From a virus, in the IMG/VR virus record IMGVR_UViG_3300031999_001882, positions 1-64,000 of that record: a DNA stretch of 64,000 nt; one strand, given 5' to 3'. Below the pieces are notes generated by a model. That model was given only the letters and a program-made list of their open reading frames with translations. It did no database searches and was not told the origin of the DNA. Below are positions 31,279-39,045 of the stretch, in pieces; the stretch's first letter is position 1, and each line of letters opens with the position of its first letter. Both the position numbers and the translations under genes were made by a program.

Positions 31279-31419
31279 AGCCCATGACCCCCAAGAGAGG
31301 CTTGAACTCTCAGCTCCGCCGACGACTGAGTTTGGCGGTTCTGTTGTAGCTCCACGATACGAAGCGCGTCTCCTCGCATCTTTGAATTATTGGGGGCGAC
31401 CGTCGTCACGGCATGGGCT
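31279..31419 (-). ncRNA. tRNA-like structured RNA
   Basis: On the minus strand CCCCCAA (from 31396) pairs with TTGGGGG (ending 31288), a perfect 7-bp acceptor-like stem, directly preceded on its 3' side by a textbook T arm GAGAG-TTCAAGC-CTCTC. Between them are about 78 bases instead of 41-56, including hairpins CCGCC/GGCGG and GCTTC/GGAGC. An outer stem AGCCCATG/CATGGGCT (31279-31286 and 31412-31419) encloses it all. It could be a tRNA with an insertion, a decayed tRNA or a tRNA mimic. No standard anticodon arm can be assigned. Confidence 0.55.
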
Positions 31420-31423
31420 AAAT

Positions 31424-31699
31424 TCATTGCATCGGCTCAGCTTTTAGAAACTCAAACCGAAGCTCCGGGTTAGCTATAAGGATTCGGTGCATCCCATTCT
31501 CGGCGCTGGCCTTGCGAGCATAGCCGCGCACGTCGTCCTTGGTGTCCTTGAAACGCAGGATTGAGCCGCACCAGTAGAGCGGCTTGTCGGGGTTCTCCCG
31601 GTACACCAGAATAAAAAAGTTTTCACCCACTACGCCGCCTTTTGAATTGGTTTTGATCTCTTTATAATAGCAAGCGTTTGAGTATAATGCTCGCGCCAT
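31424..31699 (-). CDS. hypothetical protein, 91 aa
   Basis: GAAGAA sits ahead of the ATG inside the previous gene's end. Mixed alpha/beta protein (NFFILVYRENPDKPLYWCGS, HRILIANPELRFEFL). Unknown. Confidence 0.6.
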   Translation of the reverse strand: MARALYSNACYYKEIKTNSKGGVVGENFFILVYRENPDKPLYWCGSILRFKDTKDDVRGYARKASAENGMHRILIANPELRFEFLKAEPMQ

Positions 31700-31860
31700 T
31701 TCTTCGCTTTCACCGAAAAGTTGTCGAGCTGAAAGAGCAACAACTTCAAACTCGCCCTCATGCTCTCCATGTCATTGCTCTTAACGCAGGTCTGAGCGAT
31801 TTCGGGCAGATTGCTCCCCAAGTATTTATCCAACTCCTCCGCGAACTCTTGAGTGGTCAT
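31630..31860 (-). CDS. small helical protein, 76 aa
   Basis: MTTQEFAEELDKYL begins at 31860 with AGGAGG 4 bases upstream. Helical, soluble, with a basic end. Overlaps the next gene by 70 bases in another frame. Unknown. Confidence 0.6.
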   Translation of the reverse strand: MTTQEFAEELDKYLGSNLPEIAQTCVKSNDMESMRASLKLLLFQLDNFSVKAKKWREHYTQTLAIIKRSKPIQKAA

Positions 31861-31868
31861 GGTTCCTC

Positions 31869-32087
31869 CTAGTGTCCGAAGTGAGTGATACTCCCGCCTC
31901 CGAGGTTCATGGGAATGACCTGCCCGCCGCACCGTCTCGTTTGACCGCCACGGTCAACCATCTGGCCGCAGGAAGTGGGTGACAGGATATAGGAAGCATA
32001 CGACCCGACCCAGCCACAGTCCGTACAGCGCACGTCCACCGGACCATTGCCGCCGAAGTTGCTGTTACCGCCTGAGTATCCGCTCAT
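31869..32087 (-). CDS. Gly-rich zinc-ribbon protein, 72 aa
   Basis: From ATG 32087 (GGGAGGG upstream): Gly/Asn/Ser-rich start, then VRCTDCGWVG and TSCGQ...TRRCGGQ, a four-Cys zinc ribbon. Unknown. Confidence 0.65.
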   Translation of the reverse strand: MSGYSGGNSNFGGNGPVDVRCTDCGWVGSYASYILSPTSCGQMVDRGGQTRRCGGQVIPMNLGGGSITHFGH

Positions 32088-32091
32088 TGGG

Positions 32092-32259
32092 TTACCCTCC
32101 CTTTTTGATTCGCCAGCGTGCTTCAAGCAAAAATTTCATGTCAGGGCACTCCGGGTTGTCCACCACCCGCTCCCCGGACGGCAAGACCTTAACCCGGTGC
32201 TTTTGATGAATTTTGCAAGCGTACTCCTCGATTATTTCTTTATAATCCACAGTTCCCAT
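32092..32259 (-). CDS. small hypothetical protein (55 codons)
   Basis: ATG 32259 or GTG 32250 starts a basic helical protein (EEYACKIHQKHRVKVL, MKFLLEARWRIKKGG) whose last codons contain the ribosome-binding site of the next gene. It overlaps the upstream gene by 28 bases. No strong site of its own. Confidence 0.5.
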   Translation of the reverse strand: MGTVDYKEIIEEYACKIHQKHRVKVLPSGERVVDNPECPDMKFLLEARWRIKKGG

Positions 32260-32465
32260 AGGTGACCCCATGCGTTCTGGCGCACGCCTGCCTTGACCGC
32301 GATCCCGGCCCGGATCACGCTGGCCTTATACTGCCGGGCCAATGCCTCCGACTGGAATGTGTCATAAATTATCCAGTTCTCCTTGGGCTTGTCTGGCTTG
32401 ACCTGATCGGTCCCTCGCGGGCCGCGACACAGGCAGGTGGCGGCATGACCCATTTCAAAGCACAT
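32232..32465 (-). CDS. hypothetical protein, 77 aa
   Basis: Cys-rich start, then NWIIYDTFQSEALARQYKAS and a Trp-rich end (WGHLWELWIIKK). Weak ribosome-binding site; the start lies just after the preceding stop. Unknown. Confidence 0.55.
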   Translation of the reverse strand: MCFEMGHAATCLCRGPRGTDQVKPDKPKENWIIYDTFQSEALARQYKASVIRAGIAVKAGVRQNAWGHLWELWIIKK

Positions 32466-32466
32466 A

Positions 32467-32634
32467 TCAGGAGTGCCGATCCGACTTCATCCATTCGGAC
32501 AGGATCGCCCCGGCTTCCTTGGCTTCCAGACCGAACCTGCGTTGCAGGTAGGGCCGCGCCCCGAACATATTGGTTTCGCCGCTCTCCCGCAGGTCATCCA
32601 GATACTTGAAGTATTTTTCCTTGTCGTCGGCCAT
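32467..32634 (-). CDS. small conserved phage protein (55 codons)
   Basis: An excellent AGGAG site lies 6 bases before ATG 32634. The pattern YFKYLDDLRESGETNMFGA, then PYLQRRFGL and ILSEWMKS, is that of a small helical protein recurring in phages, with no assigned function. Confidence 0.75.
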   Translation of the reverse strand: MADDKEKYFKYLDDLRESGETNMFGARPYLQRRFGLEAKEAGAILSEWMKSDRHS

Positions 32635-32645
32635 AGCACGCTCCT

Positions 32646-33140
32646 TTATGCAATCTCCTGTAGCAGTCTGATTTCACTCTCTGAGAAAAACTTTTCGACC
32701 TTCTTCCATTCCTTCACCACGGCCTTGTAAGTTTGCTCGGCCTTGCGGCTGTCCTCCTCGTATCCGTAATCGCCGCAGAAGTCCTCGAACTTGCCGGGAT
32801 CGTTCTTGGTCAGGCACGCCAGAACGTCATAGGCCGTCGGGAGCTTCGCCTTTTGCGCGTCGGCATAGCTGTTCCAGAAGAACATCGAGAGCGTCTTGAC
32901 CCGGCCCTTCACAATGCGAGCGAAGGTCGCCCGGTGACGCTGACCGTGGATGTGCTTGCCGCCTTCACAGAACATCGGGCACTCGTCATCGACCTGCCGC
33001 GCCCGGAAGGTCACTTTCATGCCGCCGATGATCGTCAATGCCTGATCCTCGTAGCCCTTTGCGGCCAACAACTCAGGCAATTTCTTTTTGAAGTCGGAAC
33101 TCGCTGGCTCTGGAAACAGGTCAGTCACTTGGTTACTCAT
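32646..33140 (-). CDS. hypothetical phage protein, 164 aa
   Basis: AGGAG lies 6 bases before the ATG. Beta-rich core with ECPMFCEGGKHIHG and HRATFARIVKGR, then a helical C-terminus (KFEDFCGDYGYEEDSRKAEQ). Found in similar form in phages and plasmids as far as I can tell; function unknown. Confidence 0.65.
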   Translation of the reverse strand: MSNQVTDLFPEPASSDFKKKLPELLAAKGYEDQALTIIGGMKVTFRARQVDDECPMFCEGGKHIHGQRHRATFARIVKGRVKTLSMFFWNSYADAQKAKLPTAYDVLACLTKNDPGKFEDFCGDYGYEEDSRKAEQTYKAVVKEWKKVEKFFSESEIRLLQEIA

Positions 33141-34164
33141 GGAAGTCTCCTTTGGGCGGCGCTTCGATTTTGTAATCTTTCACGACGCGCCCGAACTCGA
33201 TGTTGCCACGCTCGAACGCAGACCAAAAATAAGTTCCTTTGTATTTCCCAAACAAACCATTGCCGTCGTCGTAAACTTTCCAATGGGCGCGACACAGGTG
33301 CAATGCTTTGGCTGACAGGTGATCGGAGCCTGTCACAGCTTTGAGAATTTTTTTGAACGGCTCAATCGTCAGAGTCTTATATTGAACGAGCGGAAGCTTC
33401 CCTTGCTTAGTTCGCCCTTTCTGCTCATGCGGCGGCTTAATGCCGCCATCAACCATGATGGCCTTGCGGCAATGAAGCGTCATCATTGCCAACATTGGGA
33501 TAAAAGATTGATACGTCAATATGCTGACGCTCTCGTTATCCAACTCAACGTCTCTCGGAGCATAGGCCAGCATTCCCTTGTCGCTCATTGGGTCGCCGCT
33601 ATACCTGTCATAACCAAACATCCCATTGAGTTTGCTTCCGACAACATATCCTCCTCGCTCGCTCACCCCATAAACGCACGTTCCTGAAAAGTACGTTGTG
33701 TAAATGTTGCGCGGGTCTTTTTGACCAAACAAATGAATCGCAGTCACCCAGCGAACTCCGGTTCCTTTCAAGCGCTCCGCCAAGCTCGGAATAAAGCGTG
33801 AATCGCCAGACACCACCAAAGCTCCAATGCGCGGCATATTTCCGATTGGCATTTCTATCGTCGATCCAATCAACCGCTTGGTTGTTTCCTGTAGCGATAT
33901 CAACTGACTGCCTGAATACTTTTCGGACCTTATATGAGGAGCAAAGCGCCACTCGAACCATGCCACAGGATAGATAGGAGCGATGTTTGGAAAGTCCTGC
34001 GGACACCATTCCTCTTGATCGCTCCCAAAGAAAAAATAATTGGCAATATCTTGAATCTGAAAAACAACCGCAGACTTTAAGTTCTCAGCAATGCCGAAAT
34101 CTACGCTCGACAAAGCCATGCCCGGATTGTTGCGAAGCAACTGTTTCAGATCATCTATGAACAT
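33133..34164 (-). CDS. conserved phage protein, 343 aa
   Basis: From ATG 34164 with AGGAG 12 bases upstream. The C-terminal pattern ALHLCRAHWKVYDDGNGLFG, then YKGTYFWSAFERG, occurs in many phages, where function is unassigned. No catalytic motif is obvious and there is no membrane segment. Confidence 0.65.
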   Translation of the reverse strand: MFIDDLKQLLRNNPGMALSSVDFGIAENLKSAVVFQIQDIANYFFFGSDQEEWCPQDFPNIAPIYPVAWFEWRFAPHIRSEKYSGSQLISLQETTKRLIGSTIEMPIGNMPRIGALVVSGDSRFIPSLAERLKGTGVRWVTAIHLFGQKDPRNIYTTYFSGTCVYGVSERGGYVVGSKLNGMFGYDRYSGDPMSDKGMLAYAPRDVELDNESVSILTYQSFIPMLAMMTLHCRKAIMVDGGIKPPHEQKGRTKQGKLPLVQYKTLTIEPFKKILKAVTGSDHLSAKALHLCRAHWKVYDDGNGLFGKYKGTYFWSAFERGNIEFGRVVKDYKIEAPPKGDFHE

Positions 34165-34181
34165 GAGCGTTGCTCTCTCCT

Positions 34182-34814
34182 TTAGAGGATGATGATTTCC
34201 TGCTCGTCTCTGCCGTCGAGATAAGCGAAGCAATCCTGCTTGGCTATCTGGCGATGCTTCACCTGCCCGGCGCGATCCTTCTTGTGAAATCGGTTGGCGA
34301 ACCACTCCGCCTTTTCCTTCGAGAGCGTGTAGGAAATGCCCTTGGCGTTGCGCCCTTGATGCCCCCGGTAAACGTCCAGAGTCGCCGGGAACGAGTCAAA
34401 GACCCGGCGATCCTCGGCAGACATGAACTGTTCCCGGTGCGCCCGCTTGGAGCGCAGGTAGCCTTTCCACGCCCGGAGGTTCTGCCAGATATTCTCGCTC
34501 TCGATCCAAAGGTCACCGAGAATATCCCAATAGGTTGCATCGTCCATTTCCGACTGCACAGAGGAGAATGCGTCAATGCGATAGGGCTTCTCATGGAACA
34601 CGATGAACCTTGCATAGTCCTTCGCCGCCAGAGCCACGGTCGCCGCATTGGACTTGACCTCAAATTGCTTGTTGTAGAGCGCGTTCATTTCAGGCGCATA
34701 GATGATTTCATGGACGAGCGGATGGCTAATCATCTTGCCAAGCGGCCCATCGAACATCCGAGCTTTCAACTCCGGGTGCAGGTCACAGGGCTTGCAGTTG
34801 AGAATGCCCTTCAT
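34182..34814 (-). CDS. putative ADP-ribosyltransferase
   Basis: From ATG 34814, 210 residues. The C-terminal 65 residues show the R-S-E layout of ADP-ribosyltransferases: VYRG (148-151), GISYT (159-163) followed by helix SKEKAEWFANRF, and DEQE (203-206), giving the ExE that would activate the acceptor. Such enzymes move ADP-ribose from NAD to host proteins, as T4 Alt and ModA do. The helical N-terminal half is not recognised. ATGA-coupled to the DUF3846-like gene. Confidence 0.6.
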   Translation of the reverse strand: MKGILNCKPCDLHPELKARMFDGPLGKMISHPLVHEIIYAPEMNALYNKQFEVKSNAATVALAAKDYARFIVFHEKPYRIDAFSSVQSEMDDATYWDILGDLWIESENIWQNLRAWKGYLRSKRAHREQFMSAEDRRVFDSFPATLDVYRGHQGRNAKGISYTLSKEKAEWFANRFHKKDRAGQVKHRQIAKQDCFAYLDGRDEQEIIIL

Positions 34815-35080
34815 TGCCGAGTCCGCCCTGCGCCCCAAAACTCCTCGCCCTTGCGAACGCCGACCACCACCGTGCCGACGAGCCACGGGAACTCCTTGTT
34901 GACCGGGAGCTTGTTGAGCAACCCTTCCTCGTTGACGCAGAGCGTGAACTCGCCCCACCGGACCATTTCGATGTAGCCGCCGACCCATGCCTGTAACTTC
35001 TCAAGCCCGGCAGGGCCTTTCGTCGATTCGATCCGCTTCTTCCCGTCGGCGGAGTGGATGATGTATTGGTGGATGGTCAT
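34811..35080 (-). CDS. DUF3846-like protein, 89 aa
   Basis: LEKLQAWVGGYIEMV, LCVNEEGLLNKLPVN and VGTVVVGVRKGEEF match the DUF3846 domain, widespread in phages and mobile elements with unknown function. It is coupled to the putative ADP-ribosyltransferase downstream. Confidence 0.75.
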   Translation of the reverse strand: MTIHQYIIHSADGKKRIESTKGPAGLEKLQAWVGGYIEMVRWGEFTLCVNEEGLLNKLPVNKEFPWLVGTVVVGVRKGEEFWGAGRTRQ

Positions 35081-35093
35081 TGCGCGGCCCCCT

Positions 35094-35618
35094 TTATCGA
35101 ACGTGCTTCCATGATTTGCCGTGATGAATGTTTAGAACTGTCACCTCGCTGACTCCGTATTCAAGACCGATATTTTTTGCTGAAATGCCTTCCGATGGAT
35201 AGCGTTTTCGTATTTCCTTCACTTGCTCGTCAGAAAGCTTTGCCAATGGTCGATGCTCACCTCTTGAAATCCGTTCCGGGTGCAAAACTAATCCATGCCG
35301 TTTACCCGTTGCCGCACGACCGTGCACAGACATATCGCGCTGATTTTGTTTGTGAGTGTCAGCATACAAGTGACTTGGCCGCACGCAAGGCGGGTTGTCG
35401 CACCGATGACAAATCTCTTTCCCGGTAGGAAGCCGACCACCGTGAGTCAGCATATAGGAAACACGATGAGCGTCCATAACTGCGGGTTGATGCTTTCGCC
35501 CCATGCCAAATCGTCCGTAGCCGCGACGATCACGGCAAGCCATCCAAAGCCAACAGCCATTGGATTTCTTGACCTTCTCCCAAAAACGCTCTGACAATTT
35601 TCTTGGTTTTAGTCCCAT
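35094..35618 (-). CDS. HNH homing-type endonuclease with C-terminal HTH
   Basis: A 174-residue protein: RFWEKVKKSNGCWLW, AHRVSY (50-55), HRCDNPPCVRPSHL (71-84) as the HNH zinc core, then AKLSDEQVKEIRKRYPSEGI with a DNA-binding HTH. Close paralogue of 9607-10179. GGGAG lies ahead of the ATG. Confidence 0.85.
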   Translation of the reverse strand: MGLKPRKLSERFWEKVKKSNGCWLWMACRDRRGYGRFGMGRKHQPAVMDAHRVSYMLTHGGRLPTGKEICHRCDNPPCVRPSHLYADTHKQNQRDMSVHGRAATGKRHGLVLHPERISRGEHRPLAKLSDEQVKEIRKRYPSEGISAKNIGLEYGVSEVTVLNIHHGKSWKHVR

Positions 35619-35633
35619 TTTAAGCTCCCATCC

Positions 35634-35654
35634 CTGCCCGTCAAAGACGGGCAG
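35634..35654 (-). terminator. 9-bp perfect hairpin
   Basis: CTGCCCGTC-AAA-GACGGGCAG. It lies between the DUF932 gene and the inserted HNH gene. No T-run follows on the minus strand, so it may be an RNA processing or leader hairpin rather than a true terminator. Confidence 0.5.
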
Positions 35655-35667
35655 AGGGGAAGCTCGA

Positions 35668-36831
35668 CTAGAACGCTATCGTCAATACTTTGGAAGCCGC
35701 TCGGTCAATCGCCGTGCGTTCATCCGTAAACGTGCTCTGCTGACTAACTCTCGTCATCCCTTGGACAAGGCCCCATGCTGTGTTTGGAGCGCCATCAACA
35801 TCAACATTCTTCTCGGCCTCGTCATAGGACTGCTCAAGCAACTTGCGCGACGCGACTCTCATGCCGAACAATTTATCTAAGACCTCATCTTTCGTCGCGG
35901 CGATTTGATACCGCCGCGCCGAAGCGATTTGAGCTTCCAAATCACTCGCGGACGAATCAGCGTACCGCTTAACCTCAACAGCTAATTGCATCCATGCTTT
36001 TTCGCTGGCCGATCCGATGTGACGGATACGAATTTCATTCACATTTTTGGCTCCCCATAAAATGTGATTTCCGCACACCGACCGATACAGGAATGACGTG
36101 ATTGCTAGAGAACAATCGCCAACTTCTGAGTTTTCGACAAAGAACCCGCGAGACAGTCCTTCATCGGTTCCGTCATTGATTCGAGCGCTCTCGTTTATGA
36201 GAAACGCGAAACAATCTTTGTCGCTCGCGTACAGCCCGGCAGGAGCGATCAGATCGCCAACCTTGATTGACAGCGACGGATGCCCGGAAGCGTTCAGCAC
36301 GTCCGCCTCAGTCGCCGGGCGAGTGCCGGGCTGATTCGGGAATGCGGGCCGCGCCGGGGGTGTCCGCCACCCTTTCGGCTCCAAGTCCATCAGACGGCGC
36401 ACGATTTCGTGATTCCAAATGCGCTGATACTTCGGAGAGGTAATCGCCCGGAGTAGCAGGTCACCGTTTTGATGGAACATCAGCGAGGCAACGTCGCTCG
36501 CGTTTTCCTTATTGCTTCGTTCCTTGAGGCCGTAGTTGAGGTTCTGGACGGCGAGTGTGGCGGGTAGCTGACGAAGATAATCGGCAGGAGCGCCGATCAA
36601 CCGGGACATTTGCCCGAACGCCCAATGGGTGAGCCGGGCGAACTTCCCGGCCTTCCCTGTGAGCTGAACTTCCTGATCCACCGTTTCCACGCGAAGCTCG
36701 GAATACGGCACTTTTGAGGTCACCGCCGAGTCCGCATATTTCTTGCAGACCTGATACATTTCCTGCAACGACGAAAAGCGCTCGTCTGCTGGGCGAGTGC
36801 TCCATTGAGCTGAGGCTTTGAACAGTTCCAT
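35668..36831 (-). CDS. DUF932 family protein
   Basis: A 387-residue protein of the phage/plasmid DUF932 type: GKFARLTHWAFGQMSRLIGA, LMFHQNGDLLLRAITSPKYQ, GDCSLAITSFLYRSVCGNHI, VNEIRIRHIGSA. Proteins of this family are abundant on plasmids and phages and have no established function. AGGAG lies 6 bases before the ATG, about 62 bases below a promoter-like sequence. Confidence 0.85.
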   Translation of the reverse strand: MELFKASAQWSTRPADERFSSLQEMYQVCKKYADSAVTSKVPYSELRVETVDQEVQLTGKAGKFARLTHWAFGQMSRLIGAPADYLRQLPATLAVQNLNYGLKERSNKENASDVASLMFHQNGDLLLRAITSPKYQRIWNHEIVRRLMDLEPKGWRTPPARPAFPNQPGTRPATEADVLNASGHPSLSIKVGDLIAPAGLYASDKDCFAFLINESARINDGTDEGLSRGFFVENSEVGDCSLAITSFLYRSVCGNHILWGAKNVNEIRIRHIGSASEKAWMQLAVEVKRYADSSASDLEAQIASARRYQIAATKDEVLDKLFGMRVASRKLLEQSYDEAEKNVDVDGAPNTAWGLVQGMTRVSQQSTFTDERTAIDRAASKVLTIAF

Positions 36832-36899
36832 GATTTGCTCCTTTTAAGGTCCAACTGTGGGAAGTGCCCCGACCGTGGACCGATTTTGTCCTACATCTA

Positions 36900-36928
36900 A
36901 GGATACGTTTTGGTAGCCAAAGTGCGAA
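36900..36928 (-). promoter_or_regulatory. promoter-like repeat, copy 1
   Basis: On the minus strand TTCGCA (36928-36923), a 17-base spacer and TATCCT (36905-36900). It sits in an almost identical 38-bp block shared with 38908-38946, and the differences fall within the spacer. It is placed to transcribe the DUF932 gene. Confidence 0.55.
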
Positions 36929-36966
36929 CAACAAAAACGAACCTATTTATAGAGGTGTTTTTAATG

Positions 36967-37572
36967 TCAGAAAAGACGCTTGGTGCTGTCAGCTACGCCA
37001 AGGGCAAAATTGACGATGGCTTCCGACTCGCCGCGCCGGGCAAGGAGCGCGAGCCGTTGATAGGTGGCAACGAGCGCCGCCCGCATGATGGTGTTGTCTG
37101 GCAAGGATGGGCGCTTAGCAAAGAGCGGATCGAGCCATGTCTGCAACCCCTTGTTGACGTGGATCGGCTCACCAACCTTGCGTTGGCCGTTCTTCTGAAT
37201 TATCTCGTAGGTGACCGCCCTGCGGCCTTCCGCGCCCCACGCGCAGATCAAAGCGCACTCTTGACGGTTCGGTTGACTGGCGGCGTGAGTTGCCATGCCA
37301 GACTCAAAATCGGTGGTTGAAACGTCAGCCGTCCAGATTTCGGTGACCGTATCCACCCCGGTGATTTCGTCCATCGCCAGACCTGCAAGAATCATGTCGT
37401 GCGAGAACATTCTGAGCGCCATGTTTACCCGGTCATTGGCCCCTTGAAGCGGCAGGGCGATGCAATAGTTATCCCCATAGATGAACACCGCCGGGATCAT
37501 GTCATGCCCGGCGTGAATGATTCGTTTAGCGTGTTGAAGCCCTTGATGGAAAATTTCTTTGGTTGGTTTCAC
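36967..37572 (-). CDS. hypothetical protein, 201 aa
   Basis: GTG start with GGGAG 5 bases upstream. Alpha/beta protein (DMIPAVFIYGDNYCIALPLQ, CALICAWGAEGRRAVTYEII). It may be soluble and enzymatic, but no motif is recognised. It lies upstream of the DUF932 promoter, so it is probably a separate unit. Confidence 0.65.
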   Translation of the reverse strand: MKPTKEIFHQGLQHAKRIIHAGHDMIPAVFIYGDNYCIALPLQGANDRVNMALRMFSHDMILAGLAMDEITGVDTVTEIWTADVSTTDFESGMATHAASQPNRQECALICAWGAEGRRAVTYEIIQKNGQRKVGEPIHVNKGLQTWLDPLFAKRPSLPDNTIMRAALVATYQRLALLARRGESEAIVNFALGVADSTKRLF

Positions 37573-37581
37573 AGCTTCTCC

Positions 37582-38259
37582 CTACTCTATATGATTGCTG
37601 TTTATAACCTCGGATGGCAATTCCGCCCGCGCCACCCGGACTGCCATCGCTCGCTCGCGTGCTCCTAGCGACCGCCGGGCACTCTTGAGTAGCGTCTGGA
37701 ACCGCTTGATCCGGCTTTCGAGCCGCTTAATCCTGAGCCGGGCCTGTTCGATCTTGTGCTCCGGGGATTGCCGCCGGGCCTTGGCCTGTTCCTGTCGCTC
37801 GAACTTCTTGCGGCCTCGCTCAAAGTCCTTGTGCATCTTGGCCTTGGTCGCTATAACCTCGGCCTCTGCCTCGGCCATCGCCTTCTCAATGTGCATCTGC
37901 CGGGACTCGACGTAGACCTTGATGACCGCCCGTTTGAAGGTGAACTCATGCCCGTTCTTCCACGGTCGCCCGGCGTTCTTCTCGGCATATTGAAAGATGT
38001 TGAAGTTCACCAAATGCGCGATTTCATGGTAGATGATGCCGAGCGGACAGTTATCGTGTGAGAATGGAAGCTGTATCGAACTGCCGCCCCACGCCCTGCC
38101 GCCGCCGTTACGCCTGTTCTGATAGACGTTCAAGTGTCTGATCCCGAACTTCCGAGCAAGCGCCTTCGCCAGAGGCACGCGAAGCTCCGAGCGAATAAGT
38201 GTTTTCTGCTCCTCTGGAAACTTATCCCATTCCCATTGGTAAACTTTGAGTCGAGCCAT
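37582..38259 (-). CDS. SprT-like HExxH metallopeptidase with coiled coil
   Basis: A 225-residue protein. Residues 60-105 hold GIIYHEIAHLVNFN (HEIAH zinc site) and GHEFTFKRAV with the third ligand, as in SprT/WSS-type metallopeptidases. Residues 115-205 are a long basic coiled coil. The domain may cut proteins bound to DNA or act in particle maturation. GGGGG precedes the ATG. Confidence 0.75.
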   Translation of the reverse strand: MARLKVYQWEWDKFPEEQKTLIRSELRVPLAKALARKFGIRHLNVYQNRRNGGGRAWGGSSIQLPFSHDNCPLGIIYHEIAHLVNFNIFQYAEKNAGRPWKNGHEFTFKRAVIKVYVESRQMHIEKAMAEAEAEVIATKAKMHKDFERGRKKFERQEQAKARRQSPEHKIEQARLRIKRLESRIKRFQTLLKSARRSLGARERAMAVRVARAELPSEVINSNHIE

Positions 38260-38270
38260 GTCGCACCCCC

Positions 38271-38660
38271 TTAGACCTGATCCATTCCAGAGGCTTGAAT
38301 CTCATCTTCCATCGTGACCGTCCATTCCTTGTTGCACTTGCCACAGCGCACCGTCACATCGAGCGTCGCGCCGTAGAACGTCTTGGTTCCGCGCCCCTTG
38401 CCTTCGATCCGCACCGACCGCTCGGACCCGGCTTCCTCGGCCTCAAGCTCCCGGTCCTCTGGTTTGCAGGAACAGGGTATGGTGTCGGCCTCGCCGTCCA
38501 TGCTCAAGGTCGCTTCGGTCAGGTCCGTGCCGCACTCCGCACAGGCATTGACGATCCGAACCTCGGCATTAACATGGCCTTCGTCATCGACTTCGACAGA
38601 CTCTACTTCGGGTTCGTTCTCCTCGTTGCCGACAAACTTATTGCAGTCCGGGCATCGCAT
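38271..38660 (-). CDS. multi-zinc-ribbon protein, 129 aa
   Basis: Three CxxC sets: CPDC (3-6), CAECG with later CSC, and CGKC near the end, around an acidic beta core. AAGGAG lies upstream. The pattern MRCPDCNKFVGNE..E occurs in phages; role unknown. Confidence 0.75.
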   Translation of the reverse strand: MRCPDCNKFVGNEENEPEVESVEVDDEGHVNAEVRIVNACAECGTDLTEATLSMDGEADTIPCSCKPEDRELEAEEAGSERSVRIEGKGRGTKTFYGATLDVTVRCGKCNKEWTVTMEDEIQASGMDQV

Positions 38661-38675
38661 GGTTATCGCTCCTTA

Positions 38676-38870
38676 TTAAGTTTTTCGCCGTCTCTCGAAA
38701 AACAGACTGGCGATGCAGTTCGTCGCCGTCATAAATTCCCTCTGCGCTTTGATCGCGTCCCTCATTGCCTTTTTCAAGTCGCCCTTCTCGCATTCATCCT
38801 CGGCTTGAGCCAAAATCATCTTGGCAAGCTTCTGAGACGCGAGATAGGTGCTGAAACGATTGATTGCCAT
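38676..38870 (-). CDS. small helical protein, 64 aa
   Basis: GGAGA lies 5 bases before the ATG. Two helices (LASQKLAKMILAQAEDECEK, LKKAMRDAIKAQREFM). First gene after promoter copy 2 on the minus strand. Unknown. Confidence 0.65.
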   Translation of the reverse strand: MAINRFSTYLASQKLAKMILAQAEDECEKGDLKKAMRDAIKAQREFMTATNCIASLFFERRRKT

Positions 38871-38911
38871 TGGTTCTCCTTTCCGTAATTGGACGCATTA
38901 CTCCTTATCTA

Positions 38912-38940
38912 AGGATACGTTTTGATCGCCAAAGTGCGAA
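38912..38940 (-). promoter_or_regulatory. promoter-like repeat, copy 2
   Basis: TTCGCA (38940-38935), 17-base spacer, TATCCT (38917-38912) on the minus strand. Placed about 35-40 bases above the 38676-38870 gene in the divergent gap between the two strands' operons. Confidence 0.55.
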
Positions 38941-38992
38941 CAACATTTCATATCTACAAATCATAATGTTTTTAACACGCTATCTTAACAGG

Positions 38993-39019
38993 TTGTCAAA
39001 TCTGAAAAAAGAATATACC
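38993..39019 (+). promoter_or_regulatory. possible plus-strand promoter
   Basis: TTGTCA at 38993-38998 and TATACC at 39014-39019 with a short 15-base spacer, in the AT-rich divergent gap ahead of the SNF2-type helicase gene. Weak. Confidence 0.25.
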
Positions 39020-39045
39020 ATGATTCACCCCCGAAGGAGCCAAGC

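Noticed and set aside
31279-31419. A normal tRNA-Leu or tRNA-Ser with long variable arm
   Set aside because: The interior is about 20 bases too long and no anticodon loop with T33 and a purine at 37 in the right place gives a standard class II tRNA.
34182-34988. A 268-codon reading of the ADP-ribosyltransferase gene
   Set aside because: Its first 58 residues are an Arg/Gly-rich overlap with the DUF3846-like frame; the ATGA-coupled start at 34814 is better.
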